Part shown: positions 6,283 to 14,118 of the stretch, in pieces | Layout of the letters: every line of letters begins with the position of its first letter | Position numbering within the stretch: position 1 is the first letter of the stretch | From: a virus | Reading direction: 5' to 3' (one strand) | Virus record (IMG/VR): IMGVR_UViG_3300035698_004242 | Location: 1-20,320 of that record | DNA length: 20,320 nucleotides | Notes under the pieces: generated by a model | Database searches by the model: none | Seen by the model: only the letters and a program-made list of their open reading frames with translations | What the model was told of the DNA's origin: nothing | Translations under genes and position numbers: made by a program

Positions 6283-7219
6283 TTAGTACTCTCCTTACTT
6301 CTTTTGCTAGAGCTCTAGCTACGGTTACACTCCAAGCATTACCTACTACCATGTAGTTAGCTTGGACATTATCACTCAGTTTAAATGAATCTGGAAATCC
6401 TTGTAGTCTCGCACATTCTCTTGGCTTCAACCTACTTATAGTTACACCATTCAAATCATACCATAGTTTGTTTCTACCGGATTCAGTATCAAAACGCTTA
6501 ACTCTTACAGGTTGCTCACTAGCAAGAATAGTGTAAGAAGGCTCCCATGGAAAAACTTTTTCCTTACCTGTCGTACGTTTACGTAACGTCCATTCACTAC
6601 CATTAGTCTCCTCCCATTCATCACCCATTGCACAATCTAACCAACCACTGTACTGGTTACTATAATGATTTACTACTGGTCTACAAAATGAATACTCTAA
6701 GTCCTTTCTCATACCTACGAAGAATAGCCTCTCTCTGCTTTGAGGTAGTCCATAGTTAGTAGAATTTAATCTAAACATATGTACATTATAATCGTTCCAA
6801 CCATACTTGAATACTGTAAAAGCATGGTTAAGGGAATCATCTGCTAGCGTACCTACATTCTCACAGATGAACATCTTTGGTTTAATGTGATGTACAATAT
6901 CTTGCATTGCTTTAACATTCTTTAAGCCTGAAGCATCATGGGTTGAGTTAAAGGCACGAGTTCTAGCATTGCTAAATGATTGGCAAGGAGGTCCACCAAT
7001 TATGATGTCTGGATGTTTGCTCTCAACAGATTTATACTGATTTAACATACCTTTAGTTATTCTCGTTATATCCATACATAGAACAGGCTCATTAAAATTT
7101 AACTCATGTATATCACAACAAGCTTTATTTATATCTGAAGCGAAAATCAATTCAAATCCCTCTTGCCTGAATCCTAGATCAGCTCCACCACATCCAGAGA
7201 ACAATGACATTACCTTCAT
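6272..7219 (-). CDS. DNA cytosine-C5 methyltransferase
   Basis: 315 residues with all key motifs. Motif I is F-S-G-C-G-G-A-D-L-G-F at residues 7-17 (SAM binding). Motif IV is G-P-P-C-Q-S-F near 76, holding the catalytic Cys. Motif VI is E-N-V near 118. Motif VIII is Q-S-R-E-R-L-F-F-V-G near 160. Near the end come R-L-Q-G-F-P and motif X G-N-A-W-S-V-T-V-A. It transfers a methyl group from SAM to carbon 5 of cytosine. The target-recognition part between VIII and IX is short. No restriction enzyme partner is adjacent, so it is an orphan enzyme, probably protecting phage DNA from host restriction. AGGAGGT precedes the ATG, which overlaps the stop of the first tandem small gene. Confidence 0.92.
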   Translation of the reverse strand: MKVMSLFSGCGGADLGFRQEGFELIFASDINKACCDIHELNFNEPVLCMDITRITKGMLNQYKSVESKHPDIIIGGPPCQSFSNARTRAFNSTHDASGLKNVKAMQDIVHHIKPKMFICENVGTLADDSLNHAFTVFKYGWNDYNVHMFRLNSTNYGLPQSRERLFFVGMRKDLEYSFCRPVVNHYSNQYSGWLDCAMGDEWEETNGSEWTLRKRTTGKEKVFPWEPSYTILASEQPVRVKRFDTESGRNKLWYDLNGVTISRLKPRECARLQGFPDSFKLSDNVQANYMVVGNAWSVTVARALAKEVRRVLSAV

Positions 7220-7443
7220 CTCCTACCTCCTCTTGCGTCTATAGCTCTGTCTACCAGTTCTTTCCAATCAGTATTGCTATCTCCTTTCAAGAATAGAAAA
7301 CTTGAAACATCCGTACTCTCAACGTATACTTCTTTTTCTCTTCTCAAGGTACTATCACGAAGATTAGAGTATTTATATTCACAGGTAGTATAAAGATCAG
7401 GAAAAGCTTTTTTAAGTTTCTTTGTTGCTTGTAGAATATTCAT
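7216..7443 (-). CDS. Tandem small paralogue, copy 3 (most diverged)
   Basis: 75 residues, third in order of transcription of three adjacent copies of one gene. The shared plan is an N-terminal amphipathic helix (L-Q-A-T-K-K-L-K-K-A-F-P), a beta-like middle (K-E-V-Y-V) and a conserved end (D-S-N-T-D-W-K-E-L-V-D-R-A-I-D). This copy has the most changes in the middle (Y-S-N-L-R-D-S-T-L-R-R), suggesting it diverged first or is under different selection. No known family. Each copy has GGAGGTAAGAA-type ribosome sites and ATGA overlaps, so they are co-translated with the polymerase before and the methyltransferase after. Confidence 0.8.
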   Translation of the reverse strand: MNILQATKKLKKAFPDLYTTCEYKYSNLRDSTLRREKEVYVESTDVSSFLFLKGDSNTDWKELVDRAIDARGGRR

Positions 7444-7664
7444 TTCTTACCTCCTATTGCGTCTATAGCTCTGTCTACCAGTTCTTTCCAATCAGTATTG
7501 CCATCTCCTTTAGCAAGTATAAGTTTTTCACTGATGTCTGCAACATATACTTTTTTTTCTATTTTCAAAGTACCATTCTCCCGATTCACGTACTCTAGCT
7601 TGCAGGTAGTATAAAGTTCAGGAAAAGCTTTCTTAAGTTTCTTTATTGCTTGTAGGATAGTCAT
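7440..7664 (-). CDS. Tandem small paralogue, copy 2
   Basis: 74 residues, nearly identical to copy 1 in the first 50 positions (M-T-I-L-Q-A-I-K-K-L-K-K-A-F-P) and differing mainly in the middle (E-K-L-I-L-A-K-G-D-G). The ATG overlaps the TGA of copy 1, and GGAGGTAAGAA precedes it. The high nucleotide likeness to copy 1 indicates a recent tandem duplication. The unknown fold is probably a small alpha/beta domain with a buried Trp (T-D-W-K-E-L). Such multi-copy small genes in phages can come from dosage need or escape selection (inference). Confidence 0.82.
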   Translation of the reverse strand: MTILQAIKKLKKAFPELYTTCKLEYVNRENGTLKIEKKVYVADISEKLILAKGDGNTDWKELVDRAIDAIGGKK

Positions 7665-7897
7665 TTCTTACCTCCTCTTGCGTCTATAGCTCTGTCTATA
7701 GCTCTGTCTACCAGTTCTTTCCAATCAGTATTGCTATCTCCTTTCAAGAATATAAGTTTTTTACTGATGTCTGCAACATATACTTCTTTTTCTATCTTCA
7801 AAGTACCATTTTCCCGATTCACGTACTCTAGCTTGCAGATAGTATAAAGTCCAGGAAAAGCTTTCTTAAGTTTCTTTATTGCTTGTAGGATAGTCAT
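7661..7897 (-). CDS. Tandem small paralogue, copy 1 (with duplicated RAID)
   Basis: 78 residues, first of the three copies in transcription order, directly after the DNA polymerase gene (ATGA overlap; GGAG before the start). It is like copy 2 except near the end, where D-R-A-I-D is doubled to D-R-A-I-D-R-A-I-D by a 12-bp in-frame tandem duplication. The extra segment lengthens the final helix by about one turn. The small duplication points to ongoing slippage or recombination in this block. Function unknown. Confidence 0.82.
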   Translation of the reverse strand: MTILQAIKKLKKAFPGLYTICKLEYVNRENGTLKIEKEVYVADISKKLIFLKGDSNTDWKELVDRAIDRAIDARGGKK

Positions 7898-10185
7898 TTC
7901 TTACTCCAATCCAATAGGTTTGTTTTCCAAGTCATACTCATTAGTGGTATGAGTTTTTTCTTTTCTTCTATAAATTCATTTACTGTTTGCTTGACAGCTA
8001 AAGATATCTTCTTAGTAGTCATAGCCATAATCTCATCATGAACATTCATAAGTAACACTTTATACCTCTTGACTCCACATGGTTGGTATTCCCAAATCCT
8101 TGATTGCAACTCTTTAGTGAGTTGACCACCTGGACTTTGTATCTTATGGTTAGTTGCACTCCTCATAATCTGAGATTGTATATTGAATGCAGCTGCGAAT
8201 ATAGATGACATTGCTGCTCCACTACCTGTCTGAACTCTTTCTCTTCTAACTACCTTGATCTTCTTTCCCGCTTCCTTTATATCGTCAGGGAGGTCATTAG
8301 CCAATTCAAACAGAGTCCTGCAAATAGAATACTCAAGAGAAAAATCACGCTTAAAACCAAGAAAGGATTCCACAGCATACTTGGGTTGAACCCATTCAAT
8401 AGGAGAGCCAATATCGCCAAGTTGCCTAAGAGCCATATGATCAGTATACACTCTATCTTGTGCTTCCCTAACTCCTTTATACCTAGAGAAAAACCTCTCA
8501 TTCCCTGCATCAATTTCTTCCTCAGAGAGCCATAAAACTTCACCGAGTTTCTTGTTTTGAGCACCATATAATTTACCAAAGAAAGCGGTCTTACCTCTGC
8601 TGTACCATCCCTTGGGATGACCGGCACCGAACTCTTTGTACTGCATGATTTCGTCGTAAGGTATGTTGTACATAGCCTCTGCGTAGAGGGCATGGATTTT
8701 TTTACCTGATAATAAATCTTTCCTGAGCTCGGGATCGTTGTATTCGGCTTCTGCAATGCCAACTTCAAAACCATCAAAATCACCACCACTGAGAGGAAGA
8801 CCTGGGAAATGAAGCATAAATATCCCACGAATGGTTGGGCTCTTTTTGATACCTTGCGGATTAATAGAGCCTTTAGATGATACGAAAGACTCAGAACCAC
8901 CAGACATACGATTAGACTTAGTGCCGATAACTTTAAAAACAACATGTAACCTCCTAGCTATGATGAGTTTTTCCATTAAGTCGCGTTCTTTATCTAAGTG
9001 ACGCCACTTTAAAACATTTAAACACCTCTCTGTTACAGGCTCTTCAGCCCAATCAGGATCTTTAGTTATACCCTCTAATGTCTCCACTTTTGTATTAGGG
9101 ATAGCCTCGCACTCGAGAGGTGAACATACAGAGTGTAAGTACTTTAGTACCTGCTTTGGAGCATTAAAATTAATATCAGCACCCTCTAGCGACTTCTTAG
9201 TTTTAACCAGGTGATGCTTTGCTTTACCAACATCGATATTAAAACCATGCCAATAATTACAACCCACTGCCCAAGCCAAATCACTGTCACTATCGGGAGT
9301 AGTAAAAACGCTACCGTTGTCTCGAAGGAATTTCTCAACAAGAGGTAGGTAGATAACATCATTTTTCGCATATTCTAATCTTTCTATGTCGTTTGCCCAA
9401 GCCCATATATGTTCTCTAGCCACCTCCATCCATCCATGGTAGAATGGATTGTACTCATATTCTGCAGGCCTTTTTAAAGGCCGAAGCTCATCAAGAGTGA
9501 CAACTTTCTCACCTTTAATGTGCTCCACTATAGCCTTCAGTGCAGCGGTAGGTGAGAACGATAACTTTAAGTTGACAAAATCATTATCCAGTAGTATTGG
9601 ATACGCTTTAGGATCAGATTTAAATTTAGCTAACTCCTCTGGCGTGATCTCTTTACCATTGGCGTGTAGTTGTGATATCTTCCATTCATATCCTTTAGCA
9701 CTTCTACCAAAGTATATTGAAGGGATCTTTACTTTCTTATACAGTACAGCTAGTACCTGTTTCGCTATTGCTCTAGGTACTTTCTTTAGTACTATATCCT
9801 TCTGTCCCATCATCGGTTGGAACGTACCTTTCTTACCAACTATCAGTAGATCTAGAGCATGCTTTGGTTTACAGCAGTAGGTAAACAATCCTTCCTTGCC
9901 GTCCTTAACCCAAGATAATTCAGCATCTCTATATGTTAATATGTCCGGTGTTGCCATAGCCGGCAATTGTTTAAGAGTATTATAAGTTTTGTTTATGTGG
10001 TAAGAATCATGTGACAGATTGAAACCACATATAGTTTCTTCCATTAATAATTCAATAAGATTACAAGTCTCACCTGCAGGCTTATTGAATATACCATGCA
10101 GATTAACTGACTTGTCTTTTCGTCCCCATTGAATCAGAACTGTAGGCCCGTACAGGCCCACAGACTCTGTATCCAAATAAATCAT
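7894..10185 (-). CDS. Family A DNA polymerase with 3'-5' exonuclease domain
   Basis: 763 residues, T7-like size. The DEDD proofreading domain shows Exo I as Y-L-D-T-E-S (D5, E7), Exo II as G-F-N-L-S-H-D (to D60) and Exo III as Y-A-K-N-D near 271. The polymerase domain shows motif A G-G-D-F-D-G-F-E-V-G near 465, motif B R-G-K-T-A-F-F-G-K-L-Y-G near 528 and motif C N-V-H-D-E near 714. Catalytic aspartates are present in A and C, so both activities should work. It copies the phage genome in the cytoplasm. No separate thioredoxin-binding loop can be claimed. GAGGT precedes the ATG, three bases after the zinc-ribbon gene's TAA. Confidence 0.93.
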   Translation of the reverse strand: MIYLDTESVGLYGPTVLIQWGRKDKSVNLHGIFNKPAGETCNLIELLMEETICGFNLSHDSYHINKTYNTLKQLPAMATPDILTYRDAELSWVKDGKEGLFTYCCKPKHALDLLIVGKKGTFQPMMGQKDIVLKKVPRAIAKQVLAVLYKKVKIPSIYFGRSAKGYEWKISQLHANGKEITPEELAKFKSDPKAYPILLDNDFVNLKLSFSPTAALKAIVEHIKGEKVVTLDELRPLKRPAEYEYNPFYHGWMEVAREHIWAWANDIERLEYAKNDVIYLPLVEKFLRDNGSVFTTPDSDSDLAWAVGCNYWHGFNIDVGKAKHHLVKTKKSLEGADINFNAPKQVLKYLHSVCSPLECEAIPNTKVETLEGITKDPDWAEEPVTERCLNVLKWRHLDKERDLMEKLIIARRLHVVFKVIGTKSNRMSGGSESFVSSKGSINPQGIKKSPTIRGIFMLHFPGLPLSGGDFDGFEVGIAEAEYNDPELRKDLLSGKKIHALYAEAMYNIPYDEIMQYKEFGAGHPKGWYSRGKTAFFGKLYGAQNKKLGEVLWLSEEEIDAGNERFFSRYKGVREAQDRVYTDHMALRQLGDIGSPIEWVQPKYAVESFLGFKRDFSLEYSICRTLFELANDLPDDIKEAGKKIKVVRRERVQTGSGAAMSSIFAAAFNIQSQIMRSATNHKIQSPGGQLTKELQSRIWEYQPCGVKRYKVLLMNVHDEIMAMTTKKISLAVKQTVNEFIEEKKKLIPLMSMTWKTNLLDWSKK

Positions 10186-10428
10186 TTATTCTACCTCCGC
10201 TAGAAATAAGTGTACTTTCTTAGTACCAGAACATACCTTAAAATTTTTGTAACACACATGGCAGTTTTTAACTGTTCCAATTAAGTCTCCTGCTACTTTT
10301 AAAGGTATCTCATTTTCGCACCCTAGAAGTTCGCAAGATACTGTATTAGACTGGCAGCTTATAGAAGTTCCACAATTAGGACAGCGTAGGTAAACACTAT
10401 CATACATACCCATTATATACATACCCAT
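10186..10428 (-). CDS. Two-zinc-ribbon hypothetical protein
   Basis: 80 residues from the ATG overlapping the previous TAA (TAATG); in-frame codons run further upstream but overlap the preceding gene. It contains C-P-N-C-G near residue 16 and three further Cys pairs or singles (S-C-Q, S-C-E-L-L-G-C, N-C-H-V-C, V-C), enough for two zinc sites, as in small phage zinc-ribbon proteins that bind nucleic acid or protein. The first ten residues, M-G-M-Y-I-M-G-M-Y-D, come from a 15-bp tandem duplication, so the original start was probably the second M-G-M-Y. No function is assigned. Confidence 0.72.
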   Translation of the reverse strand: MGMYIMGMYDSVYLRCPNCGTSISCQSNTVSCELLGCENEIPLKVAGDLIGTVKNCHVCYKNFKVCSGTKKVHLFLAEVE

Positions 10429-10432
10429 TATA
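10403..10432. repeat. 15-bp tandem duplication over a start codon
   Basis: Two perfect, adjacent copies of TATAATGGGTATGTA on the minus strand. Each holds an ATG-GGT-ATG, so the gene has four in-frame candidate ATGs, two of them new. The TATAAT hexamers are also present, but no matching -35 box was seen. The duplication looks recent because the copies are identical. Confidence 0.9.
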
Positions 10433-10631
10433 CTAGCCCGCATAGCAAAATTTCTTCTGCTCCAAAAACTGTGCAACTGTCACACGATTCACACCTTATG
10501 TCTCTTGCATCTGGCTCACAACCGCTCTGCTGATTACCACACTCAGTACAGAAGCCAGGTGTATCATTATTAGCCATTGCATCCTGTGCCACTTTCATAA
10601 CTATATCAAAAGTAAGTCCACTTGCATTCAT
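10428..10631 (-). CDS. Zinc-ribbon phage protein of the CxECG...GAEE type
   Basis: 67 residues. F-C-T-E-C-G near residue 27 and C-E-S-C near 47 form the Cys4 zinc site; around them G-C-E-P-D-A-R and V-F-G-A-E-E-I-L-L follow a pattern very common in small phage zinc-ribbon proteins of unknown function. A helical N-terminus with A-Q-D-A-M-A-N precedes it. The ATG overlaps the TGA of the RMF-like gene (AATGA) with GAGGTAG upstream, and its TAA overlaps the next ATG. It probably binds nucleic acid or a host protein. Confidence 0.78.
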   Translation of the reverse strand: MNASGLTFDIVMKVAQDAMANNDTPGFCTECGNQQSGCEPDARDIRCESCDSCTVFGAEEILLCGLV

Positions 10632-10816
10632 TTTCTACCTCTTTCTTTTATTGCTGCATCATCACTACCGTCTTTCCAAGAACAATGCATTTGGAATCTA
10701 GTATCTGGGTTAAATGGATTTTTCAAATTACTTATTTCACCTCTACTGTATCGTCCTCTTGCTTGCATACCTGCATCATACGCTGCCCTTACACCTATAT
10801 TATCTACTCTAGCCAT
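10628..10816 (-). CDS. RMF/CrpP-like small protein
   Basis: 62 residues from the ATG that has AAAGGAG eight bases upstream; an upstream TTG in frame at 10876 has no ribosome site. A-A-Y-D-A-G-M-Q-A-R-G-R near residue 11, N-P-F-N near 34 and W-K-D-G-S-D-D-A near 47 follow the A-x3-G-x2-A ... N-P-F ... W-x2-G-x2-D-A pattern of ribosome modulation factor and CrpP-like proteins. RMF dimerises 70S ribosomes in resting cells; phage or plasmid relatives are often of unknown role. A role in host translation shutdown is inference. It is at the head of the zinc-ribbon pair. Confidence 0.65.
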   Translation of the reverse strand: MARVDNIGVRAAYDAGMQARGRYSRGEISNLKNPFNPDTRFQMHCSWKDGSDDAAIKERGRK

Positions 10817-10900
10817 TTTTAAAACTCCTTTAAAGGGTGTACTCTCTTCTTTCAATTGGATATTGTATTTTTTCAAATATCACACTTTTATTATCAGTCC

Positions 10901-10960
10901 TCATATCAGACCTACAAGATACTCACCTATACCATACTCATGGATCTCACGTACAATCAT
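10901..10960 (-). CDS. Possible 19-residue mini-ORF
   Basis: ATG two bases after the helicase stop, reading M-I-V-R-E-I-H-E-Y-G-I-G-E-Y-L-V-G-L-I to TGA. The nearest purine stretch (GGAG) lies in the helicase tail about eight bases upstream, giving acceptable initiation. It fills most of the 145-nt gap before the RMF-like gene. No family; it could be a leader peptide or chance. Confidence 0.3.
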   Translation of the reverse strand: MIVREIHEYGIGEYLVGLI

Positions 10961-10961
10961 T

Positions 10962-12650
10962 TTAAGACTCCATTTCGTCATAAAGGCTTTTCCACTCACC
11001 CATAGTTATGTTCTGTAAATCTTTCTTCAGCATTAATTGTTCTCTCATCTTATAGTCAGAAGGTAGAACACAGTAGTCTTTGATTAGTAATCCTCTATTC
11101 TTATCCATATTATTACTATGGCCACGATCCTCACTCTGCATACGAGACTCACCTTTATCTGTATTGCTATAATAAATAAACAGTGGAGCAGAAGAAAATT
11201 CCATACCAGTACTACCAGAATCCTGATTCATAACAATAGCTAACTTAATTATACTACCTGTGTCAGTTGATCTATCCATCTCATCTAAGCATAAGTCAGA
11301 AGTAATGGCTTCATCATCTGCACCAAAAACATTATATCCTCTGCCATCTACCTGTAGTACAGTCCAACCGGCTTTGACACAATGCTCTGTAACTATATCT
11401 ATACTACCCTTGTAGCCTGCATAGATAACAACTCTTCCTACATCTTCTATCTCTAACAAATCCTCTGTAAGTTGATCTAACTTAGGCGTACCTACGAAGG
11501 TAGAATCAATTCTCTTCTTAGTACCTGTACGCTCATCATACTCATCATATTTGTACTGGAAGCCATCACTGAGTTGTCTTAGTTTGTTTCTGGCTGCTAA
11601 ACCATTATCTTCATTTCTTGCAATTGTTTTAGCTACACGAAACAGCTCTTTACTGCAGGTAAGCTCAACAATCTCATACTGTTTATCTGGTAAGTCAAGG
11701 CAATCCTTCTTGAGAAATACAAAGACAAGAGGTTTAAGTCTGCGCCTCAACTTATCTAACTCAACCTTATTCCAGTCCTTTATGTTAATGTAGTTGCCGT
11801 AGTTACCTTCCTTCAGCTCAGTATGAGCATATCTCATTTTGAACTTAGCTAGAGATGGTTCACGAATAAATCCAGGTTGGATAATCTCACAGATACTCCA
11901 CCAATCTAATGGGTTCTTAGGAGCAGGTGTACCAGATAGACCTACCATAAAATACCCATCATAACCATATACACAATACATCCAGTTACTAAGTATCATT
12001 GCATTCTTCGTTACACCTGCTGTCCATGTTTTTAGCTTCTGTATCTCATCAAAGATAACAAATGAAGGTATCTGTCCTTTGTCCTTATCAACAGGATAGC
12101 CAATTGTTTCTTTCATAGACAATAGCTTATTCATGTGGATAGAAAATCCTTGATAGGAGAAAAGTCTTACCTCCCCATCTGGCACAAGATTAGCTTTAAT
12201 CTGTTCTCTGACTATAGATTTACAGCCAGACTTTGTACTAACGATCCATACTATTTTGGGATTGGTCTCTTTCAGTATTCTGAGAAGAGGTCGAGTTTTA
12301 CCAGTACGCATTTCTCCGGCAATAATACATTGCTTACGGGTCAACACTGCGTTCTGCATATCGTTTTGGTGAGACCAGTTGTCATCCCATACCTGCTCTG
12401 GTATAGGGAGGTCATACCGGTGTATTTTTTCTCCATTCTGAAGTATGTCTAGGGCAAACATATTCCTGCGATTGTTATTAATGATCCAAGTCTTAGTATC
12501 ACCATTAAAACAATCTCGTGGCTTATCCATTACCTTCATCTCAGCAACAAGATCCTTGTTATATGGAAACTTAACAGTCAACAATTCGTTGTTGTCTGGA
12601 TGAGGATGTATATCTAAATTTAGTCTTTTCTTACCTATTACTATTTGCAT
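10962..12650 (-). CDS. SNF2-like superfamily 2 helicase
   Basis: 562 residues. Motif I is G-E-M-R-T-G-K-T near 111, motif II F-D-E-I-Q near 203 (DEIQ in place of DEAD/DEAH), motif III L-S-G-T-P near 237, and a motif VI-like Q-S-E-D-R-G-H-S near 508. The first about 100 residues contain C-F-N-G-D-T-K-T-W-I-I, like the HARP-type region before SNF2 helicases of phages and SMARCAL1. Such enzymes use ATP to move on double-stranded DNA, anneal or remodel forks. The usual QxxGRxxR has changed to QxxDRxxS, so the second arginine is missing and the ATPase may be altered. The ATG follows AGAAGAGA and overlaps the coiled-coil stop by nine bases. Confidence 0.86.
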   Translation of the reverse strand: MQIVIGKKRLNLDIHPHPDNNELLTVKFPYNKDLVAEMKVMDKPRDCFNGDTKTWIINNNRRNMFALDILQNGEKIHRYDLPIPEQVWDDNWSHQNDMQNAVLTRKQCIIAGEMRTGKTRPLLRILKETNPKIVWIVSTKSGCKSIVREQIKANLVPDGEVRLFSYQGFSIHMNKLLSMKETIGYPVDKDKGQIPSFVIFDEIQKLKTWTAGVTKNAMILSNWMYCVYGYDGYFMVGLSGTPAPKNPLDWWSICEIIQPGFIREPSLAKFKMRYAHTELKEGNYGNYINIKDWNKVELDKLRRRLKPLVFVFLKKDCLDLPDKQYEIVELTCSKELFRVAKTIARNEDNGLAARNKLRQLSDGFQYKYDEYDERTGTKKRIDSTFVGTPKLDQLTEDLLEIEDVGRVVIYAGYKGSIDIVTEHCVKAGWTVLQVDGRGYNVFGADDEAITSDLCLDEMDRSTDTGSIIKLAIVMNQDSGSTGMEFSSAPLFIYYSNTDKGESRMQSEDRGHSNNMDKNRGLLIKDYCVLPSDYKMREQLMLKKDLQNITMGEWKSLYDEMES

Positions 12651-13738
12651 TCTCTTCTAGCCTCTTCATTTAAGAAATAATGTAAAGCAATCTGAAGTGT
12701 GTAGTTATCTTTGCACTTTTTACACATTTTAATACAGCTAGACAAATGCTTAGCACCTAATTTAGTGAATTTAATCACACGAGAATCAGCTGTTGTCCAT
12801 ATACCTTTAGTATACTCCAATATCGTATCCATATCTTTCAAGTCACACTTCTCTAACAAGGAAAGCAAAGCGTAGTTACATCTGTCACTAAACATTTGCT
12901 TGAGATTATGGTAAGTGATTGTGTCTCTAACCTTATTAATTTCATCTGGGATCAGTACCTTCCCTAAAGTCAGTACAGTCTCTGGATACATTTCTTTTGC
13001 ATGTCGTTCAGAAACAAGACATTCACCATATAATTTTCTTTGGATTTTACGATTTTTGGTACGTAATACGTTATTATCTCTATTGAGTTTGAAATTAGCA
13101 TTTAGCAATACCTCCTTCTCACTAGTGACAGTACGGAGTTTGAATGCTAGCGATATTGAGTCAAAACTCTCGTTACATTGTCTTACTGCCTTTTTCATTG
13201 TAGCTTCTTTCTTTAATCCAACTACCTTCTTAGTTTCGCTTCTGAGGTTAGCCTCCAGTTTGTGGTTATCAATTAAGAAGGTATCTCTTTCGCCTGCCAG
13301 TGCAAGTATAGAAGCCTCCAGTTCTTTGCTATGATTTTCTAGTCTCACATTATTGTTTTCTAGTTTTTTTAACTTCCCAATCACCCTTATTACATTGTCG
13401 GTTTCGCTTCTGAGGTTAGCTTCCAGTCTCTGGTTATCACCTAAGAAGTTATGTCTTTCGTCACAAACCTCGATGTATCTTTTAGTTAACTTATCATTCT
13501 CTTTCAGTAGCTCATCTACCTTCTTAGTTTCGCTTCTAAGGTTAGCATTTAGCTTAGCATAATTAACTATATCAGAATCTATTCTAACATTCAAACCTTC
13601 ATTTGCTTCTTTGAGTTCATCTACCTCTTCAGCAAGCTTACGGCTACACCCTCTTTCAAAATTAATGGCATACTTCAAGGTAGTGTTACTCTTCTCTAGC
13701 ATACTATAATTAGGACGCACATTAATTTTGTTTTTCAT
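12641..13738 (-). CDS. Repeat-built coiled-coil protein
   Basis: 365 residues from an ATG with AAGGA seven bases upstream (an earlier TTG is less likely). Residues about 15-200 are heptad-like with long Leu/Glu/Lys stretches and three copies of L-x-A-N-L-R-S-E-T. The DNA repeat GTTTCGCTTCT (seen on the plus strand) begins at 13233, 13401 and 13527: spacings of 168 and 126 bases, that is 56 and 42 residues, both whole numbers of heptads. A segment around R-Q-C-N-E-S-F-D-S-I recurs in the 79-residue protein 1 kb upstream. The last 150 residues are globular, with a C-x2-C near the end (M-C-K-K-C). Perhaps a structural or tethering protein; function unknown. Confidence 0.82.
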   Translation of the reverse strand: MKNKINVRPNYSMLEKSNTTLKYAINFERGCSRKLAEEVDELKEANEGLNVRIDSDIVNYAKLNANLRSETKKVDELLKENDKLTKRYIEVCDERHNFLGDNQRLEANLRSETDNVIRVIGKLKKLENNNVRLENHSKELEASILALAGERDTFLIDNHKLEANLRSETKKVVGLKKEATMKKAVRQCNESFDSISLAFKLRTVTSEKEVLLNANFKLNRDNNVLRTKNRKIQRKLYGECLVSERHAKEMYPETVLTLGKVLIPDEINKVRDTITYHNLKQMFSDRCNYALLSLLEKCDLKDMDTILEYTKGIWTTADSRVIKFTKLGAKHLSSCIKMCKKCKDNYTLQIALHYFLNEEARRECK

Positions 13739-14117
13739 CAAAAATTCCTTTTTTAATTATTTGCATTATACCATTAGTAAACTCATTTAACTCTTTTTCT
13801 ATACGTCTTACTTCATTGTAGTCGTAGTTACCATTGCTATCTGGTACTAAGTGTTGGCTGAATTGATAAAGAGGTATAGCTTTTCTCGTATACATTGGTC
13901 TTCCTTTTTTATCTTTTTTATTCTGATCATAAACCTCACTATACTTAAAAAGATAAAAATGACCTTCATTGAGCTTAGGCTGCATCTCAAGAGGTATGGA
14001 GAAGAAGTACACTCCATGTGATGGGAAGTCAGGTGTAGGCGACATATAACTATGTATTGTCGTACCATCACTATCTCGTTTAATTCGTTTCGATATAAAC
14101 TTTACATATCTAACCAT
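13722..14117 (-). CDS. Hypothetical protein, 131 aa
   Basis: No family recognised. The first 70 residues have beta-like strands (V-K-F-I-S, G-V-Y-F-F-S-I-P, F-Y-L-F-K-Y), a basic loop follows (N-K-K-D-K-K-G-R-P), and the C-terminal part is helical (V-R-R-I-E-K-E-L-N-E-F). Basic character suggests nucleic-acid contact, but this is only inference. GAGGTG lies five bases before the ATG, and the stop overlaps the coiled-coil gene's start by 17 bases. Confidence 0.75.
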   Translation of the reverse strand: MVRYVKFISKRIKRDSDGTTIHSYMSPTPDFPSHGVYFFSIPLEMQPKLNEGHFYLFKYSEVYDQNKKDKKGRPMYTRKAIPLYQFSQHLVPDSNGNYDYNEVRRIEKELNEFTNGIMQIIKKGIFDEKQN

Positions 14118-14118
14118 T

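Noticed and set aside
8277-8945. 222-codon ORF on the minus strand inside the polymerase region, and the 143-codon plus-strand ORF at 9449-9880
   Set aside because: Both lie fully within the DNA polymerase gene in other frames, with compositions of chance frames and no independent ribosome sites.
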